A DNA stretch of 64,000 bases from Nymphaea colorata (lineage: Eukaryota; Streptophyta; Magnoliopsida; Nymphaeales; Nymphaeaceae), in the NCBI RefSeq assembly GCF_008831285.2, contig NC_045139.1, positions 33,947,706 to 34,011,705 on the forward strand, written 5' to 3'. The stretch's first letter is position 1; each line of letters starts with the position of its first letter. Below the pieces are notes generated by a model, which had not been told where the DNA came from, made no database searches, and worked only from the letters and a program-made list of their open reading frames with translations. The position numbers were made by a program, and so were the translations under genes. Shown in pieces: positions 43,706-54,400 of this stretch.

Positions 43706-46700
43706 ATGAGCCCGAACTCCTCTTCTCCTTCATCTACTTCTCCTCTCCACCTTCCCCTCCTTTCCCCTTCAGGAGGCAAAGAAAGCATAGAAGATGAGGA
43801 GCTAGAAGATCATGCGGCCTTCTCAGAGAGCCAACGGATTTCCGTCAAAGTCGACGACGACGTGGAAAAAGCCGGTGCGGCAACCGATGGCGGGAGGAAC
43901 GACGAGGACCGCGTTCCTCCCTTCTCATGGAGGAAGCTGTGGCTGTTCACGGGGCCGGGCTTTCTGATGAGCATCGCCTTCCTGGACCCGGGCAATCTGG
44001 AAGGAGACCTCCAGGCTGGGGCGGTTGCTGGCTATTCCCTGATGTGGCTGCTCACATGGGCGACTGCGGTCGGTCTGATCATCCAGCTTCTGTCTGCCAG
44101 GCTCGGGGTGGCCACCGGCTCCCACCTGGCGGAGATGGTACGCAGAGAATATCCCCGCTGGGCCAGCTACATACTGTGGGTGATGGCTGAGATTGCTCTT
44201 ATTGGTGCTGATATTCAGGAGGTCATAGGTAGCGCAATTGCAATCAGGATCCTCAGCAATGGCCTTCTGCCTCTCTGGTTCGGGGTCCTCATCACTGCCG
44301 CCGACTGGTACGCCTGCCACTTTTACGTATTAATTAAACTTATTTATTTAAAATTAAATAGCTTTTATTTGATCCGAATTATTATTTATAGTTTTCGGTT
44401 ACTTTCAGCTGAAATAATTTCTCTGTCTTTCACCTTTTGGTTGGAGGATCAAGCTTGCCGAAAGTAAAGTTTTTTTATCTCTCTTGTGGGTGGTCAACAA
44501 ACAAATTAACAATCATAACCAAATGGACAATGGACTAACCATTTCCGGCACATCTAGGAGTCGAGCAATGGACTAATGGGGTCGCTGGATTTGTTTCGTA
44601 AAGCATTTATATCCTAAACATCACTAATACTTAGTGGAACATGATTTCAGGTTTTTTTATCTTCAATATTTGCTGTAGGTGCACTTATTAACAATCTTTA
44701 TTTCTAAAACCGATGGATCGATCAAATCAAATTCACGTGAAGAGTTCTATGTTTTCCCGAATACGTGCACTTTTTTCTTTTGAATAAAGGGTGAGCCCTG
44801 ATTACCGGGCCTCCGTTCCAACTTGGGTAGTTGATTTTTCATCTTTGAAAACAAAAAGCACGCTCAAATGTCCCAAAAAAAATCTAATAGGTGTATTTTA
44901 CTGCATTGAAGATGATAAAGACAAGTATCAATTCATATTGAATAAAAGACCGGCATGGATGCAACTTTGGCCAATTAAAAGGGTGAGTGGTGTCCTATGC
45001 ACCACCGATATGTAGAATAATAGATGATATTCAAGCAAGCGACATTTGGTTTTAAAATTAAAAGATATTTATTTTCGTCTGGGAAATTACTTGCCATAGC
45101 CTGATCCTTGTTCATTGTTAAACAGCTTCATATTGTTACTTATGGAAAACTATGGAGTAAGAAAATTGGAAGCATTCTTTGGTGTTCTTATAACCATAAT
45201 GGCAATTTCATTCGCATGGATGTTCGGAGAAGCCAGACCTAGTGGGAAGGACTTGCTTCTTGGTATATCTTAACTTGCTTCTTGGTATATCTTAGAATAT
45301 TTTATGTCTTTATCCTGTGTCTGGAGCTTTTCATGTGCTTTCTTGGGTTCCAAATTTTCATATGAAACTATTGTGTCTTTTTGTAGGTGTGCTGGTTCCA
45401 CGATTAACTTCGAGCACAATTAAGCAGGCAGTTGGTATAGTGGGCTGTATTATTATGCCACATAATGTGTTTTTGCACTCTGCCCTTGTCCAATCGAGAA
45501 ACATTGATAAAACTAGGAAGGCTGATGTCAGGGAAGCTCTCAGCTATTACTCCATAGAATCGTCAGTTGCGCTTTTTGTAACTCTTTTGATAAATCTCTT
45601 TGTGACAGCTGTTTTTGCAAAGGGATTTTATGGTTCAAAAGATGCTAAGAATATTGGTCTAATGAATGCTGCTGAGTATCTTGATAGAGAGTATGGATAC
45701 CTGTTTCCAGTTAGGTATATCTGGGCAATAGGATTATTGGCAGCTGGACAAAGCAGCACAATGACTGGTACATATGCTGGCCAGTTTGTGATGAGTGGTT
45801 TTCTGGATCTCCACATGAAGAAATGGATCAGGGCAGCAGTCACTAGAAGCTTTGCAATTGTGCCGACTATAATAGTAACTCTTGTTTTTGATTCATCTGA
45901 GAATCAGCTTGACGTTTTGAATGAATGGCTCAATGTCCTTCAGTCCGTGCAGATACCCTTTGCACTTGTTCCACTTTTATGTTTGGTTTCCAAGAAGCAT
46001 CTCATGGGTGTACTTCGTATTGGAAACTTTCTCAAGGTCAGTAGGATCTTTTATCAATTTCCTTCATTATCAATTGTATCAAATTCTATTTGTAATGTAA
46101 GATACACCTTTCTTTTTTGTTATATTAATCCTACCTAATTTTTCGTCAATACGATGGTTTTAATGGCTCGTTCTTGGCAGAAGATCTCTTAGCAACAAAG
46201 AAACCAGTGCAAACTCTTCTTTTTCCTGTTTTACTTTTCAGAATCTCCATCTTCATGATTTTGCATTGGCAAATTTTCTAACAGGCCTTATTGATGCTAC
46301 TAGAGATTTAGGTTCTTCACATCACACTTTCACCAGATACTGGTTGTCCAGATCGAGATTGGAATATGATCTCTCTGGACCTGGGTCAAGGGACTACCAC
46401 TGGAACAATCTTTGCCAGAGCTCAGATTTGATCTGATTCTGGTCTGGATCCTTGTATTAATTAGGTTTGATGACTCTCACCTGCATTCTTATTTGGATCC
46501 CCTTTCATTTCATATCACTAAGCAATCTGCATCAGTACAGGTCTGATCAGGTGAATCTTGATCAACCGGTTCTCCTACATGTGTTGTATCATCAATGATT
46601 CATCGTCTCTGTCTAGATTTTCTATGTTATGTTTCTGTTTCTAATACAAATTGAATAATATTTGTTGTCTTCCTGGAACAAACTGAGTACTCACAGGTGC

Positions 46701-47255
46701 TTGTTTGGAACTATAGGAAAAATTATTTCCATGACAATTTTGGAACAGATAGTATGTGATATTATCTCATCTGTCTTGATGTAAAATATCACGGCAAATT
46801 AAACATGTTTAGACTAAATTGCATTTCTCCCTTGCGTGCCTAATGTCTTCAGACACTTGTGAAGACTGAAGAGTTTTGTAATGAAAGTGGGTAAAGTAGC
46901 ATGACTTTGGGATGCTTATTTGGTAGGAGAATATGAAAGCAGCAAGTTGGTTCACAAGAATTGATTGATCAGATTTAGACACAATCTCTATCAGCAGGCC
47001 GTTTTGTCAAATTTCTAGTTCGTTGTTTACTATCCAAAATTGGCGTCCTAAATCTTTTATTTAAAAATGACTTTATGCCTTTTGCAGTTGTTCTCCTGGG
47101 CAATGACTTTATTTATTATGGCCATCAATGGATACCTTCTGGTGGACTTCTTCAGAACTGAAGCTCTTACAATTGGGACCATGTCATTTTTGTCAGTAAT
47201 TGCAGTTTCATATATCACATTCATTTGCTATCTTGCTTTTCGAGAGATTCCCTAA
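43706..47255 (+). CDS. NRAMP divalent-metal transporter (plant class with NRAMP2-5)
   Basis: Four exons, 43706-44307, 45126-45262, 45387-46036 and 47088-47255, total 1557 nt or 518 residues, with GT..AG introns and phases that join exactly. The family carries Fe2+ and Mn2+ with protons across membranes; relatives sit in the vacuole membrane or the Golgi network. Visible marks: an acidic N-terminal tail with a dileucine (LPLLS, 17-20), [20 protein letters not shown] with the metal-binding DPGN at 94-97, the [14 protein letters not shown] signature, MPHN at 270-273 (the second metal-binding site), [17 protein letters not shown] and [17 protein letters not shown]. Length fits the family (about 500-520). 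The C-terminus stops just after the last membrane span (CYLAFREIP), shorter than the long tails of some relatives. The ATG at 43706 is chosen because only non-ATG codons lie upstream in frame. Intron 3 is about 1 kb. All key residues are present. Confidence 0.95.
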
Positions 47256-50200
47256 CAAAGCTTGTACAAAAGCCTCCAAATCGTTGAAATAATAGAGGTA
47301 TTCGGTATTCCTTTCCATACTGAGCAGCAATATGTTTCTGATTTTATATGTATTTATATCCTGCTGAAAGAATTCTCCAATGCATTCTAGAGTAGATATG
47401 GTTCTTTCTTTAGCATGCAGTGGCTTGAACCTTAGGCCTATTCGACCTGGACTGTTGTAGCAGTTCTATTTCGTGGAGATGCCAAGAGATTCTGGATATA
47501 TTCATGTTGATAAACCTAAGGTTCTTAGGCAGGTGCTGCATTTGAGGCATTTTGGAGGCTTCAGCTTTAGATGGGCATGAAACAGGGTTTAGTAAGGGTA
47601 CTGTATGGCATCCATGTAAAATACGTGGATTGCATCTGACTTTGCAGTTCATCATTTCCAGAGAAAGAATCTTGGACATTAGTCCAACAAGCAGAAGACC
47701 TTATTCAAAAGATAAATAATCTGGGAAACTTTTGGTGTAAATGATAACGAATTGTATATTATTCTCTTAGCCACTTAACATATAGCTGCTTTTGTAGTCG
47801 TGAGAAATTGCAATATTCCTGTGCTTTCATCTGCTACCATTCTTGTTCAGATCTGTTTTCCTTGAACTCTTCTGATGAACCAGAGTCCAAATCGTGAACA
47901 AACAAATGTTAGTTGATGACTATGTTCTCAGTCCCATGCATGGGTTCACCGCCTGTATATGATGGAACGACACCATCGGGAAACTGTCTTGTGAAAATCA
48001 GTTTAGCTAAAACTTGATTTTCTAATCAGCTTTTTGGGTGACCGGGAGGCTTCCAGCGCTCCCACCACCCAAGTGAAGGCCGAAGCTTCTCCCCATCAGT
48101 TTATGAAATTTGGTTTTTATATTTGAAAAGCCTTTGGAAGCGTGGGAGTAGGTTTTCCCCAAACTCACTTTTACCATCTCTCAAACACCGTTTAAACAGC
48201 ATTTTGGAGGTAAATTGCCGTTTCTGAGTACCACCAAACACGCCCTTGACGTTTTCTTTATATGGATTGCCTCCCTCAAGTATACTTTCCCTGAATGGCG
48301 GTGTGCCATGTTTGGGAGTCAAACCAGAAGGATGCGGTGAGTCACCCTCTATCTTCGTCCACACTTCTAAGTGTACACTGAACTCAAGGCAACGAAGCAC
48401 CTTGGATACATCTTTGTCAAATGAAAAGGGCAAAAGGAAATTCATTGAAAATGCGACTAAGGTAAATCTCTCTCCGTGATATCCCACTTTGTCGTTATTC
48501 CATTAACAGCATATATATATCTCTCCGGGATGAGCAGGGGAGTTATTTCATCTTCCTGCCTTAACTGTGACTAAAAAGCTGGAGCCTCCATTCTTCTCAC
48601 TGTCTTCTTAAGTGTGCCTACTGTGACTTGAAAGTTGAAGCCTCCATTCTTCTCACTATCTCTTAAGATATTAAGTCTGCTTCTGTTGCTTCAGAAAAGC
48701 AGGCACCACACTCACTTGGGCTTGGCCACACAGCATTTGGACAAGATTGGCATGCCCGGCATGCCTCACCTCATGCCCGGGCAGGCCAATTCATGCTCCG
48801 CAGATCTAAGAAACACTTGCGCCTGCGTGTGCCCGGCGCATGTTCCGCCCCGTGCGGGGGAACAAATCAGCACCTGCCATGGGCAGCCACATTCGACAAA
48901 GCACCATCGGCTACCAAAGGATGAAGTTATCCATGTTCGATCTTCCTGCTTCTCCTGCCCAGCATGGCACTTTTCAATGGGAAGTTAGGAACCTGGTGGG
49001 TTTATCCATCTCCGAGAGTGAACCTACATATAGGTTTAGGTGTGGGCAATTGCCCATACAGTTACCACAAAATATATGTATGGTTGGCCCAAATGTTTTG
49101 TTTATTTATACATGAGTGTCGCTTAATTATTTAGTTGTTTTTATTTGGTGCCCTTTGATCATGTTTAAGGGGTTTACACTGTTTCTTTTTTTTGGATTAG
49201 TGCCCCTAATCTTGATTTTGAACGGAATTTTGCTTGTTTTAAAAAATGTAAGAGCATTAGATATAGAGTATTTGTTTACTATAAATCATATCATATATTT
49301 ATATATATCTGAATATGATCGAATGTCATTTCTTAAATTCGAATTTTTGATCGCATATTAATTTTTTTCATATTCGATTTTTTTTGGTTCAATTTAGTCG
49401 AATGCATCACGAAGCACCCAAACCAAACCAATGTCTAAACCCACTTCCAAACCTTATGGAGCACTTTTTATGCACAGTGGGTGCGGTCATGGTTCAAACC
49501 CCGTGAACCCAAGGCTAGACGTGAGCATGGACTCCATGAAGTTCAACCTGAACTAATGAGGAACCTACATGCCATGGATGATGTGGTATGGCAGTTGGCA
49601 CGGCTACCGAGAACATGGTGACATAAAGGGCGAAAGAAGCCGCACTATTTGACTTGCCCTAAAACGGGAAAACTGGAGGGAGCAGCAAGAAAGGACGAAA
49701 GATGATGACAAGCGCCTGGGAAAAGAAAACGGAAGCCCAAACTCCAAAGCCGTGTGATGTCAGCCCCGTTTTTTAGCACAAAATTAGGTAAAGAGAATCC
49801 ACGCTTCTTATATTAAAAAGTATAGATTCGAAATTCACGTTAGGAGTAGAAAACTGAAATCCATAGTTTGATACAGCTGTAGATTTCCGCTATCAAAGAT
49901 TTGAGATCCGTGAGAAATCAAACGCCGAGTGTTGGAGTCAGGATTTTTTTGATACATGGTACTTGAGTCACCAGAAGGGAGGCGCCTACGCCGTGGCCCC
50001 ACCTAACTAATTTAAAAAAAAAAAATTACATTACAAGAATTAAGAATTTTTTGTTGAGTAATGCTTTTTTTAGATTGGGATTTACTTTGACCATATTCGG
50101 ATAAGTTCAATAGACCGTTTGACATGCTCCTGAAACAAATCCTGGCTCCGCCTCTTGTTACTAGTTCAGGTCTGATGTTGATGACCTGCTCGTATTTTAA

Positions 50201-50750
50201 GTCATTGTAATATGATTTTGAATTATTCTAATGGAACTTTTAATGAATTTTGTTGCAAGAAAGGAACATCTTTTAAAAGATAAAAATACCCTTGTGGTGT
50301 GAGCATGGAACAAGTGTTCTCATTAAGTCACCTAACAAGGAAATCACCCTCATCCTAGAGACTAATAATTTTAGCTTTGTGTCCTAATTTTCAAGTTTAG
50401 CCTACGGTTGCTCTATTTCAGTTGAGCCACACTCTTTGTATGCATAGGCCTGGGGCCAAAAATTTTCATTGGAGGGCCGAATAGTATTGTCAAAAAAAGT
50501 TTATAGGACCAAATAATATTTTTCAAAGTTTAACTGGAGCTAAAACAAATTTTTAAATAATTATATAGTACCTTTTAAAAAAAAAAAATCAAGGAGCAAC
50601 GCTGTGGTTTGGCAATGTGCTTTGCCCTAAATATTATGGTAGATTTACAGGATACTATATAACACAATGTTTCGTGAATTTGCCTCAAAATATTTAACAT
50701 AGATGTAGGAAAAAACTAAGTGATTGTTGCCAAACAGCTCTTTAGTGCAG
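47256..50750. other. Spacer downstream of NRAMP, no recognisable gene
   Basis: The first ~450 bp are probably 3' untranslated region. A 65-bp tandem duplication (TGAAGCCTCCATTCTTCTCAC type) lies at about 48565-48665. A GC-richer patch at 48700-49020 has open frames in two registers without family features. The rest is AT-rich. Confidence 0.55.
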
Positions 50751-51089
50751 GAGACAAGCCTTGCATGGTATAGATCATATAAATCAATTGCACCAACTTT
50801 TTTTGTTTCCTTTTCTATGTGAATTCAAACTCGTGAAGATCTATGAATCGAAAGCTCTTGAGCACAACCTCGGGGTCTATGCTTTAAATGTTGTGGCCCT
50901 TGAATGCAAATCTTCATGGACCAATTTCTTGAAACCCCCATTTTGTGAAACAATCAAAAGGGGATGAAAGACAGAAAGTTGTGTCTCCTACGATATCTAA
51001 TGCCTCATCAGCACTTTTAAACTCCTAATTTCATAAAGAAATGAAAGAAAAAGAAAACCAACATTGTGTTGGTTGTGCTTTGCTCTCCA

Positions 51090-51416
51090 TCTTTGAATGG
51101 ACTTTTCAACAAACAAGCATTGCGTTGTTGGCATTCTCTACTTTGATCAGGTTCCATTGGAAGGGCTTCTCTGCAAACTTTTACCTCTTCAGGTGCGCTC
51201 TGCAATTCCTTTATCACCTCCAATTTCGGGAGCATTAGCTTCATCAAGGCCAACCATTGCAGTTTCAAATTTCTTGTTGGCATTGTGCTCCACTGCTTTC
51301 GCCCTGTTGACTAAGGCTTCGTACTCCTCAAAGGAAGGTGTCAATCTAGAATGCTGTTGTGATTGGGGAGAACATGAATCAGGATTTTTACTCTTTTGAA
51401 GTGCATCAATCTGCAC
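51090..51416 (-). pseudogene. Coiled-coil fragment resembling plant WEB/DUF827 proteins
   Basis: On the minus strand one frame reads TPSFEEYEALVNRAKAVEHN and AMVGLDEANAPE, and another continues EVIKELQSAPEEVKVCREAL and then DQSRECQQ. The pattern (EEYE.L..KA...A..K...AM..VE.ANASE.E....L) matches the coiled-coil part of WEB-family chloroplast-movement proteins as I remember them. The frame change near 51230 and the lack of any flanking exon mark it as a broken fragment. The match rests on memory of a low-complexity helical family. Confidence 0.45.
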
Positions 51417-51615
51417 TTTTGTCTTTCATTTACAAGTGGGCTCTTCTGCTTTCGCCTTTTCGCAACAAACGACAATGTTCTTTACGAGCACTTTTGTTGA
51501 TAAGAGTTAATTCATATCAGAATGTTAGATTTATGCTTCTTTAAACTTTCACGGCTTGGAGTTGTTCATTATCTATTATGTTATAAACTTCCCTTGCCAA
51601 TATTTGATAATGCAG

Positions 51616-51709
51616 TTAGCCTACATGCTGAGCACTATCTTCTAATTTTTTGTGGTTGTTCTCATTCTTCATGCTTTAATGATCTTCATGTATTAGATTT
51701 GCACACAGT
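51616..51709 (+). pseudogene. Kelch-repeat exon fragment of an acyl-CoA-binding protein (ACBP4/5 type)
   Basis: Between an AG acceptor-like site and a GTAAGT donor one frame reads SLHAEHYLLIFCGCSHSSCF and NDLHVLDLHT. The family sequence is HAERYLL.FGG.SH...F.DLHVLDLQT, a kelch repeat of plant ACBP4/5. The invariant kelch FGG has become FCG. No other kelch exon or acyl-CoA-binding domain is visible nearby, so it is an isolated exon remnant. It lies on the opposite strand to the WEB-like fragment. Confidence 0.65.
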
Positions 51710-52025
51710 AAGTTGAACATGCAGAGTAGTTATTATCTGTGATTATTTTGCAGTTCAGCATATGTTACTGAATACTGTCATGCACCGGAGAACTTGGAAG
51801 TCCTTTCATGCTGCAAATGACTAACTAATTGTTTGGGTCGCAACAGGAAACATACCTAGTTAAAGAAGACTCTGTGTTATTCTCATAGGAGATTTGGAGA
51901 CGAAGAGACCTCAACCCAAAACATATTGTCCTTAGCTAATGCAGATGATAAGTGGTCATTTGGGCTGCTTTAAGATTTGTGTGCAGCAATCTCTCTCTCT
52001 CTCTCTCACTCTCTCTATACTTATA

Positions 52026-52028
<3 letters not shown>

Positions 52029-52096
<68 letters not shown>
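52029..52096. repeat. TA microsatellite, 68 bp
   Basis: An uninterrupted (TA)n run following a CT-rich run at about 51991-52016. The open frames on both strands through it are artefacts. Confidence 0.95.
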
Positions 52097-52097
<1 letters not shown>

Positions 52098-52370
52098 TTT
52101 TAAATACAATTTTTTTCAATTTCATTAAAATTTCATGGGCTGATTCTTCAATACCTACTATTGTAGAATATTCATGCGGTACCTTATCATATTTTACGCA
52201 CGTAATACGTGTTCCTTGTAGTTCTCCAAGTAAAGCCCTTTCGCGTCGCGATACCAATTGTTTCAGCTTGACCATTCATAAGTGGGGATAAAATGAAACA
52301 ACCATAATAAAGGCATTTGTTGTCTACTCTTGATTCAACACACTTTCATTGTAGCGTGTGTGTGTCTCCC

Positions 52371-52374
<4 letters not shown>

Positions 52375-52427
<53 letters not shown>

Positions 52428-52435
52428 ATGCGTAT
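52375..52435. repeat. Compound TA/TG microsatellite
   Basis: (TA)n at 52375-52411 followed directly by (TG)n to about 52428. Confidence 0.95.
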
Positions 52436-52613
52436 GTCATAGTTGGCAAACGCATGAATCGGGCTTCAATCATCTGCCAAACCAAGTCACCGGATCAACT
52501 AGATGCCTTGGTAAGTTGTCCGAGTCAGGTTTTTATAATAAAATGCTTTAATTAAATGTGGTTTCGTCGGTTTCTTAAGATGAAATTTGAGAAATTTCTT
52601 TTTTGGTGGTTGC

Positions 52614-52746
52614 TAAGGCCCCGTTTGATTGTCGGGGGAATTACTGTGCACGGGTTGAAATCTGAAAAATGTGTACGATTTCAACCAATGTAATCAAACA
52701 CCGTGAATTTTACCTTGGAAAAAGCAACAATCCAGGGTAAAGTTCT
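52614..52746. mobile_element. Left part of a CCCCGTTTGATT-type MITE, split by the LINE
   Basis: AAGGCCCCGTTTGATTG at 52615 is a common start of small plant DNA elements, and AATCAAACACCG follows at about 52692. The LINE begins inside or next to it at 52747, and the continuation after the target-site duplication at 56484 (CCTAAAAAAAAGTTGG) would be its right part. Superfamily not assigned. Confidence 0.4.
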
Positions 52747-53148
52747 TCCAATTTGAAAGAGCTATGTGACAACTAAAGTAACTACACTTGGTCCAATAGA
52801 CGCCAAAGGTAAGGATAGAATCCTATGCAAACTTGATTGGGGTTTCACTAATTCTGCTTGGGAAAGACAGACAAATGTTGTTTGTGCCTTATCTACGTCC
52901 CCCCAAGCCCACTTCTAACCACAAGGTGATCATGGTGAAGATGGACAACCCTCTATGGTAGAGTAAGAATACAAGACGTTTTAGAGTTATAAAACCCTGT
53001 GTTATCAGTGAAGCGTGGGGGTTGAGGTGCAGGGGTGTCCTATGCTGCAGGTCCTTCAAAAGCTTGAGGTGGTCAAGCACAGCCTAATACACTGGAACAA
53101 AAATTCATTTGGGCGTATTGTAACATAAAGTCCCTTCAATGTCGTCTC

Positions 53149-53600
53149 ATGCAAGCACAAGCGAATAGTGAGGCTGGGGATGAGTGGGCTACGAGGGAAG
53201 AGGAATCCATCAAGAGAGAGCTGGAGAAGGCTTTACACTTGGAAGAGATCATGTGGAAGGAAAAGTCCAGAGTCAAGTGGTTGTTAGATGGCGACAAAAA
53301 CATACACTTCTTCCAAACTATTACCAACAATAGATCTAGAAAGAACCGCGTTGCTGAACTTGAGGTGGCTGGACAAACCTTCTCTTCAATCAACAGCATG
53401 CTGAAAGCAGCTAGCAGCCATTTTGAATGCTTTCTTAACACTAGGGCTAGTGGTGAAATCCCTAATGATATTTGGCATGGAGTTTTTGTCTCAGCGGAGG
53501 AGAACACTTCCCTCTTGGAACCTGTCACCTACGTGGAGGTCAAGGAAGCTGTTATGTCTCTTGACAAGGACAGTGCTCCGGGGCTCAAATCATGTGGGAG
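53149..53600 (+). pseudogene. LINE ORF2 fragment: endonuclease-RT linker
   Basis: An open frame with SRVKWLLDGDKNIHFFQTIT (the family has SRxxWLxxGDxNTxFFH) and KEAVMSLDKDSAPGL (family: V..A.F.M...KAPGPDG), the conserved lead-in to plant L1 reverse transcriptase. It leaves the RT frame near 53595, where the next part (FRPIALCNSLYKMIVKVM) continues in another frame. Confidence 0.8.
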
Positions 53601-53848
53601 GAGATTGGCCAGGATATTTGGAGAGTGGTGGACAACTTTTTTAGAACAGGGAAGTTGGTGCGCAGTTTGAACAATACCTACTTGATGCTCATCCCCAAGA
53701 AAAGAGGAGCACGTCGGATTGAAGATTTTAGACCCATTGCCCTGTGCAATAGCCTTTACAAGATGATTGTTAAAGTTATGGTGCAGCGCATGAAGAACAT
53801 CCTGCTCCACATGATCGGGATACTCAAGGGGCCTTTGTTAAATCTAAG

Positions 53849-54400
53849 GTGATCTACGATCAGATTGCCATGGCCAATGAGTTGATTCATCTGTTTGATA
53901 GCAGAAAAGAGGTCGTTGCCTGTCTCAAACTCGATATCTCTAAAGCTTATGATAGAGTATCTTGGAGATTTGTGCATAACAGTCTTCTTTATCTGGGATT
54001 TCACCCGTCATGGGTGGAAAAAGTCATGTTTTGTGTCACCTCTGTCTCCTATACAGTGTTGATTAATAGTGACATAGGGAGAAACTTCACAGCTGCGAGG
54101 GGTGTTAGGCAAGGCGACCTGATGCCCCCCTACATTTTCATTCTAGTAATGGAAATGGTAGCCAGATATCTTAAGGGACAAATTATGAAGAGGGCCATTC
54201 GCCTACCCTACTCAGTAAGAGTTATACCTGATGTTCACTACTTAATGTTTGCAGATGACCTCCTACTTTTTAGTGCTGCTATAGTTAAATCGCTAACCAA
54301 TATCCAAAGTGTCCTAAACCAGCTAAAACGAATAATGAGTTTCATTATAAACAACTCTAAATACTCTCTATTCACCTTCAACGTTGACAGCGTCTCTTGA
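53849..54400 (+). pseudogene. LINE ORF2 fragment: reverse-transcriptase palm
   Basis: Open frame of the RT core: KLDISKAYDRVSW (first catalytic Asp), GVRQGDLMPPYIFILVMEM (consensus QGDPLSP, altered here to QGDLMPP) and FADDLLLF (second catalytic Asp pair). The thumb and C-terminal region continue in a further frame at 54384-55100, up to WSDWWHDKIPVK. Confidence 0.85.

Noticed and set aside
43810-44320. Long minus-strand open frames opposite NRAMP exon 1
   Set aside because: They are shadows of the GC-rich coding exon and have no family features.
44791-45015. Open frame of 74 codons inside NRAMP intron 1
   Set aside because: It lies within a well-supported intron, has no recognisable domain, and including it would break the exon join that restores [13 protein letters not shown].
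48635-49020. Cys/His-rich open frame in a GC-richer patch
   Set aside because: The cysteines follow no zinc-finger spacing that I know. GC content and a nearby tandem repeat explain the open frame.
49485-49520. Sequence GGTTCAAACCCCG resembling a tRNA T-arm
   Set aside because: No matching acceptor stem, D-arm or anticodon arm can be folded around it.
50761-50967. Open frame with VKIYESKALEHNLGVYALNV
   Set aside because: No domain or splice context. Possibly another gene scrap, but unsupported.
52021-52275. Open frames with long Ile/Tyr repeats on both strands
   Set aside because: They are translations of the 68-bp TA microsatellite.
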